A stretch of 64,000 nucleotides of DNA from Qipengyuania atrilutea (GTDB lineage: Bacteria > Pseudomonadota > Alphaproteobacteria > Sphingomonadales > Sphingomonadaceae): contig NZ_JABWGV010000003.1 of the NCBI RefSeq assembly GCF_013370205.1, positions 186,001 to 250,000 on the forward strand. The letters run 5' to 3'. Position numbers and translations under genes: made by a program. Under the pieces are notes generated by a model, which was not told the origin of the DNA, did no database searches, and saw only the letters and a program-made list of their open reading frames with translations. This document shows, piece after piece, positions 1 through 9,677 of this stretch. Positions within the stretch are counted from its first letter, which is position 1. The number at the start of each line of letters is the position of its first letter.

Positions 1-157
1 CTGCGATTAGCGCGGCAGTCAACCTGCTCAGACCGAAGGTGCTAGCAAGCATTTGCGCAGGCAGCACCGCGGCGATGCCGCCGAAAAGGAGGCCGAACCA
101 AAGCGCGACGGCAGCGGAAAAGCCGCTGTGCGCAATCAAAGACTGATCCTTCTTCAT
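1..157 (-). CDS. Partial membrane protein, N-terminal part only
   Basis: An open frame on the minus strand begins with ATG at 157 and runs off the left edge, giving 52 residues that start MKKDQSLIAHSGFS. After a short polar start there is a long hydrophobic stretch (about residues 11-35, AAVALWFGLLFGGIAAVLPA) that looks like one membrane helix, and a second hydrophobic stretch begins before the edge. I do not recognise the family from this fragment. It faces away from the MaoC gene, so the two probably share a divergent intergenic region. No strong ribosome binding site is visible, so the start is tentative. Confidence 0.5.
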   Translation of the reverse strand, partial: MKKDQSLIAHSGFSAAVALWFGLLFGGIAAVLPAQMLASTFGLSRLTAALIA

Positions 158-519
158 GTAGTGCTGGCGACCCGATCGATTCTCGTCTTCATCTATACGC
201 GCTGCGCCGGTTTTGCCGAGGGCACGGCGAGGCGCTGCGCAAGGTTTAGCCGATCCGCGTACCATACGATAGTTAACGGTCCCGTAATCGTGTTTTGCAA
301 GAAAAAGTTATGGGCTAGTTTCGCGCACTAGCGAATCGAATCGCTCGCGAACATGCGATCGCTCGCGACCTGTTTCCGCAGGATGGTTGATGCCTGCCGC
401 GATGCCGTAAGGTCAGCCAGCGGGCGATTGCACTGTACCGCGCCATGCGCCATGACGAGGGCATCACAGGACGCGCCTGGACTTGCCAGCGCGGGAGAAC
501 AAGCAGCTAGGAGAGGCGA
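158..519. other. Divergent intergenic region upstream of the MaoC gene
   Basis: About 360 bases with no convincing gene. Open frames here have no recognisable protein features. It should hold the promoters for the leftward membrane gene and the rightward MaoC/thiolase pair. A small inverted repeat (gctagt at 314-319 and actagc at 327-332) lies in it. The stretch before 520 carries a good Shine-Dalgarno sequence (aggag at about 510-514) for the MaoC gene. Confidence 0.5.
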
Positions 520-969
520 ATGACCCCCCAGGAAATCGCGCAAAAGGTCGGCCAGCATATCGGGACGTCCGAATGGGCCGAAATGTCGCAGGAACGTATC
601 AACCAGTTCGCGGACGCGACCGGTGATCACCAGTTCATCCATGTGAACGAGGAAGCGGCGAAGATGACGCCGTTCGGCGGCACCATCGCGCATGGCTTCC
701 TCACCTTGTCGATGATCCCTTACCTGTCCGCCAATTCCGATCTTCCGAAGCCCGATGGTATCAAAATGGGTGTGAATTACGGCGGCAACAAAACCCGCTT
801 CATCACCCCGGTGCGCAGCGGCAAGCGGATTCGCGGCCAGTGGAAGCTGGTCGCCATGGATGAAAAGCGCCCCGGCCAGTGGCAGCAGACGGTCGAGATC
901 ACGATCGAGATCGAGGACGAGGAAAAGCCGGCGCTGATCTGCGAATGGATCAGCATGTTTTACGTCTGA
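520..969 (+). CDS. MaoC-family (R)-specific enoyl-CoA hydratase
   Basis: A 149-residue single-hotdog protein of the MaoC/NodN dehydratase family, which hydrates trans-2-enoyl-CoA to (R)-3-hydroxyacyl-CoA in the cytoplasm. The hydratase motif is visible at residues 32-43, where Asp36 and His41 have the D-x4-H spacing of the catalytic pair, followed by the typical GTIAHGFLTLS segment near 54-64. The length matches single-domain members. The start is supported by an aggag Shine-Dalgarno about 7 bases upstream. A thiolase follows 47 bases later, so the two probably work together in beta-oxidation or polyhydroxyalkanoate precursor supply; a PHA depolymerase gene lies nearby. The substrate chain length cannot be read from the sequence. 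Confidence 0.88.
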   Translation: MTPQEIAQKVGQHIGTSEWAEMSQERINQFADATGDHQFIHVNEEAAKMTPFGGTIAHGFLTLSMIPYLSANSDLPKPDGIKMGVNYGGNKTRFITPVRSGKRIRGQWKLVAMDEKRPGQWQQTVEITIEIEDEEKPALICEWISMFYV

Positions 970-1016
970 GCGCCGCTCTCCCGAACTCCAGTTAAAGTCA
1001 ATCGAAGGATCACATC

Positions 1017-2195
1017 ATGCGTGACGCAGTCATCGTTTCCACCGCCCGCACCGGCATGGGCAAAGCCTACAAGGGCGCGTTCAATTCAACGCCGGGCGCG
1101 ACGCTCGGCGCCTACTCGCTGAAGCCCGCTATCGAGCGTGCCGGCATCGAACCGGGTGAAGTGGACGATGTCCTCTGGGGCGCAGCTCTTCAGCAGGGCG
1201 CGCAGGCCGGCAACCTTGCCCGTCAGGTCGCCTTGCGCGCCGGCTGCCCGATCGGGGTCAGCGGCATGACGATCGACCGGCAGTGCTCGTCCGGCCTCAT
1301 GAGCATCGCGACGGCGGCAAAGCAGGTCGTAATCGACAATATGAACATCGTCGCGGCCGGCGGCCAGGAATCGATCAGCATGGTACAGACGCCTGAAATG
1401 CGCGTCATGCCCGATCCAGAACTGATGGGCATGCACGGCGCGATCTACATGCCGATGCTGCAGACCGCCGAAACGGTCGCGCAGCGCTATGGCATCAGCC
1501 GTGAAGATCAGGACGAATACGCGCTTCAGTCGCAGCAGCGCACTGCCGCTGCGCAGGAAGCGGGGAAGTTCGACGACGAGATCGTTTCCGTCACGACCAA
1601 GCACAAGGTCAAGAACAAGGAAACGGGCGAAGTCACCGACGAGGAAGTCACCATCGACAAGGACGAGGGCAATCGCCCGTCGACCACGCTCGAAGGCCTC
1701 GCTTCGCTGCAGCCGGTGATGGGTCCCGACACCACGATTACGGCGGGTAACGCCTCGCAGCTTTCCGACGGGTCGAGCGCGTGTGTCGTCATGGAAGCCA
1801 AGGAAGCTGAAAAGCGGGGCCTGTCGCCGCTCGGCCGTTATGTCGGCATGGCGGTCGCCGGGACCGAGCCCGACGAAATGGGCATCGGCCCGATCTTCGC
1901 CATTCCGAAGCTGCTCGAGCGGACCGGCATCAAGCTCGAAGACGTTGGTCTGTGGGAACTGAATGAAGCCTTCGCGGTGCAGGTCCTCTACTGCCGCGAC
2001 AAGCTTGGCATCGATAACGACAAGCTCAACGTCAATGGTGGCTCGATTTCGATCGGTCACCCTTACGGCATGACCGGTGCGCGCTGCACCGGCCACGCGC
2101 TGATCGAAGGCAAGCGCCGCGGCGCGAAATACGTCGTCGTCACCATGTGCGTCGGCGGCGGCATGGGCGCGGCCGGAATGTTCGAGGTCCTGTAA
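1017..2195 (+). CDS. Acetyl-CoA C-acyltransferase (thiolase)
   Basis: A 392-residue thiolase that cleaves 3-ketoacyl-CoA or condenses two acyl-CoAs. All family landmarks are present: the nucleophilic Cys90 in DRQCSSGL, the NEAFA motif, the catalytic His in [10 protein letters not shown], and the second Cys in [10 protein letters not shown] near the C-terminus. Residues 195-225 form a charged insertion ([18 protein letters not shown]) between the two halves. Length is normal for the family. It follows the MaoC hydratase by 47 bases in the same direction and is likely co-transcribed. Whether it is degradative or biosynthetic is not decided by sequence; the operon suggests beta-oxidation. Confidence 0.92.
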   Translation: MRDAVIVSTARTGMGKAYKGAFNSTPGATLGAYSLKPAIERAGIEPGEVDDVLWGAALQQGAQAGNLARQVALRAGCPIGVSGMTIDRQCSSGLMSIATAAKQVVIDNMNIVAAGGQESISMVQTPEMRVMPDPELMGMHGAIYMPMLQTAETVAQRYGISREDQDEYALQSQQRTAAAQEAGKFDDEIVSVTTKHKVKNKETGEVTDEEVTIDKDEGNRPSTTLEGLASLQPVMGPDTTITAGNASQLSDGSSACVVMEAKEAEKRGLSPLGRYVGMAVAGTEPDEMGIGPIFAIPKLLERTGIKLEDVGLWELNEAFAVQVLYCRDKLGIDNDKLNVNGGSISIGHPYGMTGARCTGHALIEGKRRGAKYVVVTMCVGGGMGAAGMFEVL

Positions 2196-2330
2196 GCTTC
2201 GCGCACAGGACCGACATAAACAGGGGGCGGGGGACACCAGGCGTGTTCTCGGCCCCTTCCTGTTTCGATCATGGGATGGCTCGCGGCGTCGTCACTTGCC
2301 GCGGAGATCGTTTGCGCGCAGTCTGCCCCG

Positions 2331-2936
2331 ATGGGCATCGTCGAACTTCTGGGTATTGCGGGAAGTGTCAGTCTGCTCGCGGGGTGGCGGCTTTATCTCT
2401 GCATCGCAGCGACCGGACTTGCCATGCGGCTGGGCGCCATTCCGCTACCGGACCATCTCGCCAGTCTCGATGCGCTTGCAAGCCCATGGGTCATCGGCAT
2501 TGCCGCTTTTGCGGCCGGAGCCGAGTTCTTTGCCGACAAAATCATGTGGCTCGATTCTCTATGGGACAGCGTCCATACGCTGATCCGCCCGGTCGGCGGC
2601 GCATTGCTCGCCATGGCAATCGTCGATCCAGGCGATCCGGCTTGGCAGGTCATCACTTTCATACTAGGCGGTGGCGGAGCGCTGTTGTCCCATGGCGGAA
2701 AGGCTGGCGCTCGCGCTGCAGTGAACGCGAGTCCCGAGCCGGTCAGCAACGTCGCCGTTTCAATGGCAGAGGACGTCGTGAGCGCCGGAGCGCTCTACGC
2801 AGTGTACGAATACCCCTACGTCGCTGCCGGGATTGCTGCGGTGCTGCTAGCGCTGACGGTCGCGCTGGCGCTGTTCGTGCGCAAGCTTGTCTACACGCTC
2901 ATTCGCCGCGAGAAGCGGGGAGGCGGCGTGACCTGA
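2331..2936 (+). CDS. DUF4126 membrane protein
   Basis: A hydrophobic protein of about 201 residues with the look of the DUF4126 family: an N-terminal GIAGSVSLLAGWRLYL segment, several predicted membrane helices, a loop SHGGKAGARAAVN and a basic C-terminal tail after the last helix. I chose the ATG at 2331 because family members usually begin just before the GIAGS segment; an in-frame ATG at 2271 would add 20 residues without family support. Function is unknown. It is followed at once by the convergent PHA depolymerase gene with only 9 bases between stops. Confidence 0.72.
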   Translation: MGIVELLGIAGSVSLLAGWRLYLCIAATGLAMRLGAIPLPDHLASLDALASPWVIGIAAFAAGAEFFADKIMWLDSLWDSVHTLIRPVGGALLAMAIVDPGDPAWQVITFILGGGGALLSHGGKAGARAAVNASPEPVSNVAVSMAEDVVSAGALYAVYEYPYVAAGIAAVLLALTVALALFVRKLVYTLIRREKRGGGVT

Positions 2937-2945
2937 CCCAACTTT

Positions 2946-4184
2946 TCAGGCGTGTTTCTTGAAGAACGCCTCAAGCTCGGGAGCGATGTTCTCGCGCCAT
3001 TTGCTTCCGTTGAAGATGCCGTAGTGACCCGCACCCTCGGCCATCAGATACTGCTTCTTCTCTTCGGGCAGACCAGTCGCCAGCGTCAGTGCTGCCTTCG
3101 TCTGGCCGAGCCCCGAAATGTCGTCGCGCTCGCCTTCGACCGCTAGGATCGCGGTATCGGTGATCATGCCCAGATCGACGCGCTTGTCGCGGTGCTTGAA
3201 GGTGCCGCGAGGCAGCGAGTGTTTCTGGAATACCTCTTCGACGGTCTGCAGGTAGAATTCTGCCGTCATGTCGCAAACGGAGCGGTATTCCTCGTAGAAA
3301 TCCTTGGTCGCCTGCGCGCTTTCCTCGTCGCCTGCGGTCAGGTGCTTGAACATCTCGTAATGCGAGAGGATGTGGTTGCCGAGGTTCATGCTCATGAAGC
3401 TCGCGAGTTGCATGAAGCCCGGATAGACGCGCCGTCCGGACCCGGCATATTGCATCGGCACGGTCGCGATCACGGATTGGCGGAACCAACTGAGCGGGCG
3501 GTCCATCGCCAGATCGTTGACCGAGGTCGGCGACTCGCGCGTGTCGATCGGTCCGCCCATCATCGTAAGCGTATCGGGGCGCGCCTTGTTACCGCTGCCG
3601 TTCATCAGCGCGGTCGCGGCGAGTGCGGGAACCGACGGCTGGCAGACGGCGACCATGTGCAGGCCGCCCGCTCCCTCGCCGTTCTCGGACACGAATTCGA
3701 GAAATTCGATCAGGTAATCGATATAGTCGTCGAGATCGAACCGGCCCGAAGACGTCGGCACGCGCTTCGCGTCATGCCAGTCGGTGATGTAGACTTCGCT
3801 CGATACGGCGAGACGCGCTACCGTTCCGCGCAGTAGCGTGGCGTAGTGCCCGCTCATCGGCGCGACGATCAGGACACGCGGCGCGTCTTTCGGCAGTCCG
3901 GGATGGGTAAAGCGGAGCAAGTCGCCGAAATCCCGTGTAAGCACGATGCTTTCGGTGATCGGCTGCTCTTTGCTGTCCGCTACGACGCTGTCGATACCGA
4001 ATTCCGGCTTGCCTCGCGGCGCAGAGGCATGCGCGAACACATCGAGCGCGGATGCCGCCATCGGGCCGAAACCGGAATAGGCCGCCGGATTGGCTGGATT
4101 GGTCAGCAGTTCCGCGCCGATGGAAGCCCACGCGCTGGCACTGCTCAGAAACGATTGTTGCAACTCATGTGCATGATAAAGCAA
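2946..4184 (-). CDS. phaZ: Intracellular polyhydroxyalkanoate depolymerase
   Basis: A 412-residue cytoplasmic depolymerase of the PhaZ type that mobilises stored polyhydroxyalkanoate granules. It carries the AVCQPSVPAL motif at residues 179-188, in which Cys181 takes the place of the usual lipase-box serine, as known for this family. The C-terminal His lies in EGAGHYGIFNG. There is no signal peptide, as expected for a granule-associated enzyme. Length is typical. It is divergent from the ABC exporter at 4375; the 190-base region between them contains a TTGTGC-AAC-GCACAA inverted repeat that resembles operators of PHA-sensing repressors. Confidence 0.9.
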   Translation of the reverse strand: MLYHAHELQQSFLSSASAWASIGAELLTNPANPAAYSGFGPMAASALDVFAHASAPRGKPEFGIDSVVADSKEQPITESIVLTRDFGDLLRFTHPGLPKDAPRVLIVAPMSGHYATLLRGTVARLAVSSEVYITDWHDAKRVPTSSGRFDLDDYIDYLIEFLEFVSENGEGAGGLHMVAVCQPSVPALAATALMNGSGNKARPDTLTMMGGPIDTRESPTSVNDLAMDRPLSWFRQSVIATVPMQYAGSGRRVYPGFMQLASFMSMNLGNHILSHYEMFKHLTAGDEESAQATKDFYEEYRSVCDMTAEFYLQTVEEVFQKHSLPRGTFKHRDKRVDLGMITDTAILAVEGERDDISGLGQTKAALTLATGLPEEKKQYLMAEGAGHYGIFNGSKWRENIAPELEAFFKKHA

Positions 4185-4282
4185 GACGAATTACCTTCCC
4201 GGACCGTATTTTAACCCGGCGGCGCCGGTTATGACGCTGTCGGGGCCGGCCCTGCTTACACCAGATTGGTGCGTCTCTTCCA

Positions 4283-4297
4283 TTGTGCAACGCACAA
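4283..4297. promoter_or_regulatory. Inverted repeat, possible PHA-responsive operator
   Basis: A perfect 6-bp inverted repeat with a 3-base spacer (ttgtgc-aac-gcacaa) lies between the divergent phaZ and ABC transporter genes. Similar TGC-centred palindromes are known in front of phasin and PHA granule genes where PhaR-type repressors bind in alphaproteobacteria. Assignment to phaZ control is inference. Confidence 0.4.
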
Positions 4298-4374
4298 GAT
4301 CGCAGATCGGTTTCATTTAAGGACGCAGCTGTGGCTTCCCTGTACCGGTGGATTTCCCCCGCGGGTCGGACTAA

Positions 4375-6261
4375 ATGACCGCTATGGACGACAGGGACGA
4401 ACGCCTTTCACAAACGCCTTCCGTTACGGAAAGGAGCGGGGACGAAAGCGAGGCTTCGTCACTCGCATTGGACTGGATCGGCACCGGGAAGAACGAGCCC
4501 CCGGAACGGGCGCGTTCACTCAAACCGCTGCGAATGGTGATCGACGCACTAAAGAACTATCCGGTTCAGATCACTTTCGCGGCAATCGCACTGCTCATCA
4601 CGGCGGGGGCGACGCTGGCAATTCCGGCCGGTTTCAAGCTTATCATCGACCGCGGCTTCGCTGCTGGAGGCGATCCGGCCGACATCGGACGCTGGTTCCG
4701 CTATCTCCTAATGATCGTCGCGGTGCTGGCAGCAGGGACTGCGCTGCGCTTCTATTTCGTGAGCTGGCTGGGCGAGCGGGTCGTCGCCGATATTCGCCGC
4801 CGGGTGCACGACAATTTGTTGCGGCTCGCGCCGGCGTTCTACGAAGAGAACAGTCCCAAGGAAATCTCAAGCCGGATGACGTCCGACACCGCACTGATCG
4901 AGCAGGTGGTGGGGACGACCGTCTCCGTTGCACTGCGCAATTTTCTAATGGCGATCGGCGGGACGATCTACCTGTTCTTTCTCGCGCCGCAACTGACGCT
5001 AGGCCTGCTCCTAGTCATCCCACTCATCATCATTCCGATTACCCTGTTCGGCAAACGTCTGCGCGACGTATCGCGTTCGAGCCAGGACCGCGTCGCCGAC
5101 GTCGGCGCGATGGTGACCGAGGTGCTGTCATCGATGAAGATCGTGCAGGCTTTCAACCAGGAGCGGCGCGAGGGCGGGCGCTTCGCCGAAGCGGTCGAGC
5201 AGACCTTCGACACGGCCAAGCGGCGCATCCTCATTCGCGCCGTAATGACCTCTATTATCATCCTGCTCATCTTCGGTTCGATTACGATACTCATGTGGCG
5301 CGGTGCGATCGGCGTCGCCGAAGGCAACATCAGCGGCGGCACGATTGCCGCCTTCGTGATCACGGGCGGTTTGGTTGCCGGCGCGTTCGGTGCGCTTACC
5401 GAGGTTTATGGCGACCTCTTGCGCGGAGCGGGTGCGGCAAGCCGCCTGTCCGAGCTGCTGGAGGAACGCGCGACCATCACCGCTCCGTCGAGGGCAGAGA
5501 AGTTGCCCGATCCGCCGCGCGGCAGCCTGTCGTTCCGCGGGGTCACGTTCCGCTATCCGACGCGCATGGACGTCGCGGCGATCGACAATTTTACGCTGGA
5601 GATCGAACCCGGCGAAACGGTGGCGATCGTCGGTCCGTCGGGGGCTGGCAAGTCCACGATCTTCCAGCTCGCGGAGCGGTTCTACGACCCGCAGGCGGGC
5701 ACTATCCGCCTCGACGGGGTTCCGCTCACACGCGTTGATCCAGCGGAAATCCGCAAGCGCATGGCGCTGGTCCCGCAGGACGGCGTGCTGTTCAGCGCCA
5801 ATGCGCGCGACAATCTGCGCTACGGCAACTGGGAAGCAAGCGACGAGGCGATCTGGGAAGCGGCCCGCGCTGCGAATGCCGAAAAGTTCCTCACGACGCT
5901 TCCCGACGGGCTCGACACCTACCTTGGCGAGAGCGGAACGCGGCTATCGGGCGGGCAGCAGCAGCGCATGGCGATTGCGCGTGCGATTCTGCGCGACGCG
6001 CCGATCCTGTTACTCGACGAGGCGACCAGTGCCCTCGATGCCCAGTCGGAGCGGTTGGTGCAGGACGCGCTCGATAGGCTGATGAAGGACCGCACCACCC
6101 TCGTCATTGCGCACCGCCTCGCGACCGTCAGGGCTGCGGATCGCATCATCGTGATGGCGGACGGACGGATCGTCGAGCAGGGCACGCATGCTCAGCTATC
6201 GCGAGCCGGCGGTCTTTACGCGGAGCTCGCAGCGCTTCAATTTACCGATCAGGCGGCCTAG
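4375..6261 (+). CDS. ABC exporter, fused permease and ATPase
   Basis: A 628-residue half-transporter of the MsbA/lipid-drug exporter type. After a polar N-terminal 60 residues come six predicted membrane helices (to about residue 365), then the ATPase domain with Walker A GPSGAGKST (about 420), Q-loop LVPQDGVLFS, signature LSGGQQQRM, Walker B ILLLDEATSALD and H-loop VIAHRL. It should act as a homodimer in the inner membrane; the substrate (lipid, drug or peptide) cannot be told. It stands alone, divergent from phaZ and 216 bases ahead of the M13 peptidase. Confidence 0.9.
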   Translation: MTAMDDRDERLSQTPSVTERSGDESEASSLALDWIGTGKNEPPERARSLKPLRMVIDALKNYPVQITFAAIALLITAGATLAIPAGFKLIIDRGFAAGGDPADIGRWFRYLLMIVAVLAAGTALRFYFVSWLGERVVADIRRRVHDNLLRLAPAFYEENSPKEISSRMTSDTALIEQVVGTTVSVALRNFLMAIGGTIYLFFLAPQLTLGLLLVIPLIIIPITLFGKRLRDVSRSSQDRVADVGAMVTEVLSSMKIVQAFNQERREGGRFAEAVEQTFDTAKRRILIRAVMTSIIILLIFGSITILMWRGAIGVAEGNISGGTIAAFVITGGLVAGAFGALTEVYGDLLRGAGAASRLSELLEERATITAPSRAEKLPDPPRGSLSFRGVTFRYPTRMDVAAIDNFTLEIEPGETVAIVGPSGAGKSTIFQLAERFYDPQAGTIRLDGVPLTRVDPAEIRKRMALVPQDGVLFSANARDNLRYGNWEASDEAIWEAARAANAEKFLTTLPDGLDTYLGESGTRLSGGQQQRMAIARAILRDAPILLLDEATSALDAQSERLVQDALDRLMKDRTTLVIAHRLATVRAADRIIVMADGRIVEQGTHAQLSRAGGLYAELAALQFTDQAA

Positions 6262-6477
6262 AGGCGCTCTGCCGAAGGCTGTTCAGCGCAGGTTTTTTCG
6301 ACAAAGTTACAATGGAAACCGTCAAGCGGCGACCGGTTGAGCCAATCTTCCGGTAAACCGTATTCGTTTAACGCTTCGCCGCACGCGGCGACGCGGTGCT
6401 TTTCCAGGGACCGGAAAGCGGCCGAAGCGCGTAAGGCGCGGGGCAGGCAGAGTCCCGCTAACAGGAGAATATCTTCC

Positions 6478-8619
6478 ATGATCAAACAGATTTTGACCGG
6501 TAGCGCGAGCGCGCTCGCCTTGATGTGCGCCGCCCCGGTTCTAGCGCAGGACAGTGCGGCGACCGCGGCCACGCAGGCCGAAGCCTCGACCCCCGACATG
6601 ACCTTCGGCGATTGGGGTGTGGACCCCGCGCAGCTTGACCGTTCGGTCGATCCGGGCGACGACTTCTTCGAATTCGTGAACGGCAAGTGGATCGAGCAAA
6701 ACGAATTGCCGAGCGATTTCAGCCGCTTCGGCGCGTTCAACTTTCTCAACGAGAAATCGCGGGCCGACGTCCGTTCGCTGATCGCGGAACTGCGCGCAGC
6801 AAACCCCGCGCCGGGCAGCGAGGAAGCGCGCATCGTTGATGCCTACAACGCTTATCTCGACACCGATGCGATCAACGCCGCCGGTCTGGCACCGGCACAG
6901 CCTTATCTGAACAAGATCACGCAGGCTTCTTCGCTCGAAGAACTGGTCGGCCTGTTCGGCAACGGCGCATATCCGTCGTTGGTCTCGGCGGGCGTTGGCG
7001 TCGATTCGAAAGAGCCGGATACCTACATCGTATCGACCGGGTTTTCCGGCATGGGTCTGCCCGACCGCGACTATTACCTCGTCGACAACGAGCGTAACCA
7101 GCAGATCCGCGAAGCTTACATGGAATATCTGACCTTCCTGATGGGCAAGGCGGGATACGAAAATCCGGCACAGGTTGCCGAGAGCGTCTATGCGTTCGAG
7201 GAAGACGTGGCGCGCCTCGAATGGGACCGTACGGTCCTGCGCAACAGCGACCTTACCTACAACAAGATCGACCGAGCCGAACTGCAAAGGCTCGCGGGCG
7301 ATTTCCCGATTGAGACGCTGCTCCAATCTGCCGGTTTCGCCGACCAGCAGCAGTTCCTGATGAGCCAGCTTCCTCCGACCGACAAGGAACTGGAGGGTGC
7401 GGGCATCGACAAGGCGAAAGCACCGCAGATGATCGGCGGCGGTACGCCTGGCATGATGAAGATGCTGGCGAACACGCCGCTCTCGCTCATCAAGGCCTAT
7501 ATGGTGAAGGAATTCCTGTCGAACAACGCATCGGTCCTGCCGAGCGATATCGATCAGGCGAACTTCAACTTCTACGGCAAGACGCTGTCGGGCACGGAAG
7601 AGCAGGAACCGCGCTGGAAACGCGCTATCGGGGCCACGCAGGGGCAACTCGGCGAGGTACTCGGAAAGGCTTACGTCCAGCGCAACTTCCCCGAGGAAAG
7701 CAAGGCGGCGATGCAGGATCTGGTCGCCAACCTGCGCAAGGCGATGCGCCAGAGCATCGACGAGAACCCTTGGATGACGGCCGAAACGAAGCAGCAGGCC
7801 TATGCGAAGCTCGACTCGTTCAACCCAAAGATCGGTTATCCGGACGAGTTCGAAACCTACAAAGGGCTCGAGATCACCGGCGACAATCCGCTTGAAAACC
7901 GAATCTCCGCAGCAAACTGGCAAATTGCCGACAACCGCGCAAAGCTCGGCACGCCGGTCGACAAAACCGAGTGGTTCATGCTGCCGCAGACGGTGAACGC
8001 CTATTACAACCCGGTCTTCAACGAGATCGTGTTCCCGGCGGCGATCCTGCAGCAGCCGTTCTTCGGCCCCGATGCCGACCCGGCGGTCAACTACGGCGGG
8101 ATCGGTGCGGTCATCGGTCACGAAATGGGCCACGGGTTCGACGACCAGGGCGCGAAATACGATGCGACCGGCGCGCTCAGGAACTGGTGGGCCGACGCCG
8201 ACCTCGAACGCTTTACCAATCTCGGCGACAAGCTGGCAGCGCAGTACAACGAATACTGCCCGTATGACGACGGCGCGACCTGCGTAAATGGCCGTTTCAC
8301 CCTCGGAGAGAATATTGGCGACGTCGGCGGCCTCTCGATGGCGTACCGTGCATATCGGTTGTCGCTGGACGGCAAGGAACCGCCGGTGATCGACGGTCTC
8401 ACCGGAGACCAGCGCTTCTTCCTTGCTTGGGCGCAGGTATGGCGCTCGATGCAGCGCGAAGCCAATGGGCGGCAGCGCCTGCTGACCGATCCGCACTCCC
8501 CCGAAGAGTTCCGAGTGAACGGCGCGGTTCGCAACCAGGATGCCTGGTACAAGGCGTTCAATGTGACGCCTGACGACGAGCTTTACCTGCCGCCGGAAGA
8601 GCGCGTGCATATCTGGTAA
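6478..8619 (+). CDS. M13-family zinc metallopeptidase (neprilysin-like), exported
   Basis: A 713-residue endopeptidase of the neprilysin/PepO family. The start at 6478 is chosen because it follows an aggaga Shine-Dalgarno and opens a clear signal peptide ending in APVLAQ, so the enzyme is probably periplasmic or lipid-associated. The M13 hallmarks are present: NAYYNP substrate-binding motif, zinc site HEMGH near residue 547, and the third ligand region GENIGDVGG about 60 residues on. Length fits the family. It is followed by a strong terminator, so it is likely monocistronic. Confidence 0.92.
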   Translation: MIKQILTGSASALALMCAAPVLAQDSAATAATQAEASTPDMTFGDWGVDPAQLDRSVDPGDDFFEFVNGKWIEQNELPSDFSRFGAFNFLNEKSRADVRSLIAELRAANPAPGSEEARIVDAYNAYLDTDAINAAGLAPAQPYLNKITQASSLEELVGLFGNGAYPSLVSAGVGVDSKEPDTYIVSTGFSGMGLPDRDYYLVDNERNQQIREAYMEYLTFLMGKAGYENPAQVAESVYAFEEDVARLEWDRTVLRNSDLTYNKIDRAELQRLAGDFPIETLLQSAGFADQQQFLMSQLPPTDKELEGAGIDKAKAPQMIGGGTPGMMKMLANTPLSLIKAYMVKEFLSNNASVLPSDIDQANFNFYGKTLSGTEEQEPRWKRAIGATQGQLGEVLGKAYVQRNFPEESKAAMQDLVANLRKAMRQSIDENPWMTAETKQQAYAKLDSFNPKIGYPDEFETYKGLEITGDNPLENRISAANWQIADNRAKLGTPVDKTEWFMLPQTVNAYYNPVFNEIVFPAAILQQPFFGPDADPAVNYGGIGAVIGHEMGHGFDDQGAKYDATGALRNWWADADLERFTNLGDKLAAQYNEYCPYDDGATCVNGRFTLGENIGDVGGLSMAYRAYRLSLDGKEPPVIDGLTGDQRFFLAWAQVWRSMQREANGRQRLLTDPHSPEEFRVNGAVRNQDAWYKAFNVTPDDELYLPPEERVHIW

Positions 8620-8640
8620 GCTTATCAACGTGACCTGATC

Positions 8641-8679
8641 GGCCCGTCTCGTGCATCAATCGTGCGAGACGGGCCTTTT
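8641..8679 (+). terminator. Rho-independent terminator after M13 peptidase
   Basis: A perfect 11-bp stem (ggcccgtctcg at 8641-8651 with cgagacgggcc at 8665-8675) with a 13-base loop, followed by TTTT. It lies 21 bases after the peptidase stop codon. Confidence 0.9.
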
Positions 8680-8740
8680 GCTGCGGGGGCGGGGTGAAAA
8701 GCGTTGACTTGCCGCGCCCTTACCGGCTTGGAAGCGCGCC

Positions 8741-9553
8741 ATGAGCCTTACCCTCACCGCTATCCTGCTCGGCATCCTCGAAGGGCTGACCGAGTTCCTG
8801 CCGGTTTCCTCCACGGGCCACCTGATCCTCGCGACGGAACTGTTCGGCTACGATCCGGGGCAGTGGGCGCAGTTCAACATCGTCATCCAGCTAGGCGCGG
8901 TGCTTGCCGTGGTGGTGTCCTACTGGTCGCTGTTCTGGAACATGGGGACGGGGCTGCTTCGGCGCGAGGCCGAAGCGGTGCACTTTACCCGCAACATTTT
9001 GCTCGGCTTTCTGCCGGCCGCGGTCATCGGCGTGTTCGCGAAGGATGCGATCGACGTGATGCTGGAAACCCCGCTCGTCGTGACCGTCGCGCTGGTCATC
9101 GGCGGCATCGCAATTCTGGTGGTCGAGGGGATCGTCAAGCCGAAGGAAGACGTCGGTGTTGCCGCAATGCCGTGGAAAACGGCGATTGCCATCGGTTTCG
9201 TGCAGTGCCTTGCGATGATTCCCGGTACGAGCCGGTCCGCCTCGACCATTCTGGGTGCGCTAGCGCTTGGCGTGGGGCGCAAGACCGCCGCCGAGTTCTC
9301 TTTCTTCCTCGCCGTGCCGACCATGCTGGGCGCAGCGACCTACAAGATCCTGTCCGAGCCCGACGCGCTGCTTTCAGGTACGAGCGCGGTCGGCTGGGAC
9401 GAGATTGCCATCGGGTTCTTCGTGAGCTTCTTCGTTGCGCTGATCGTGATCAGAGCGTTCGTGACTTATATCTCGAAGCACGGGTTCGCGCCCTTCGCCT
9501 GGTACCGGATCATCATCGGCAGTGCCGCCTTCCTCTGGCTATGGGCCGCCTAA
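8741..9553 (+). CDS. uppP: Undecaprenyl-diphosphatase
   Basis: A 270-residue inner-membrane BacA/UppP enzyme that dephosphorylates undecaprenyl diphosphate to recycle the lipid carrier for peptidoglycan synthesis and confers bacitracin resistance. Both family signatures are visible: EGLTEFLPVSSTGHLIL near residues 14-30, and the phosphate-binding PGTSRSASTI near 163-172. About eight hydrophobic segments are present. Length is typical. It has its own upstream region after the M13 terminator. Confidence 0.95.
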   Translation: MSLTLTAILLGILEGLTEFLPVSSTGHLILATELFGYDPGQWAQFNIVIQLGAVLAVVVSYWSLFWNMGTGLLRREAEAVHFTRNILLGFLPAAVIGVFAKDAIDVMLETPLVVTVALVIGGIAILVVEGIVKPKEDVGVAAMPWKTAIAIGFVQCLAMIPGTSRSASTILGALALGVGRKTAAEFSFFLAVPTMLGAATYKILSEPDALLSGTSAVGWDEIAIGFFVSFFVALIVIRAFVTYISKHGFAPFAWYRIIIGSAAFLWLWAA

Positions 9554-9677
9554 TACTTTCGAAGTCCTGTCCAGATTTGTGACAATATTGTCCCACGTGC
9601 CTCATTTGTGACTTATTCGCGGAACCTTTGCGGCAACCCTCAGGTTAAGGGGTTTAGCCGAAAGGAATGTTCACGTT

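Noticed and set aside
1086-2237. 383-codon minus-strand frame
   Set aside because: Opposite the thiolase at 1017-2195, which has all catalytic motifs.
6541-8628. 695-codon open frame antisense to the M13 peptidase
   Set aside because: The plus strand has the HExxH peptidase with a signal peptide; the antisense frame has no recognisable motif or start signal.
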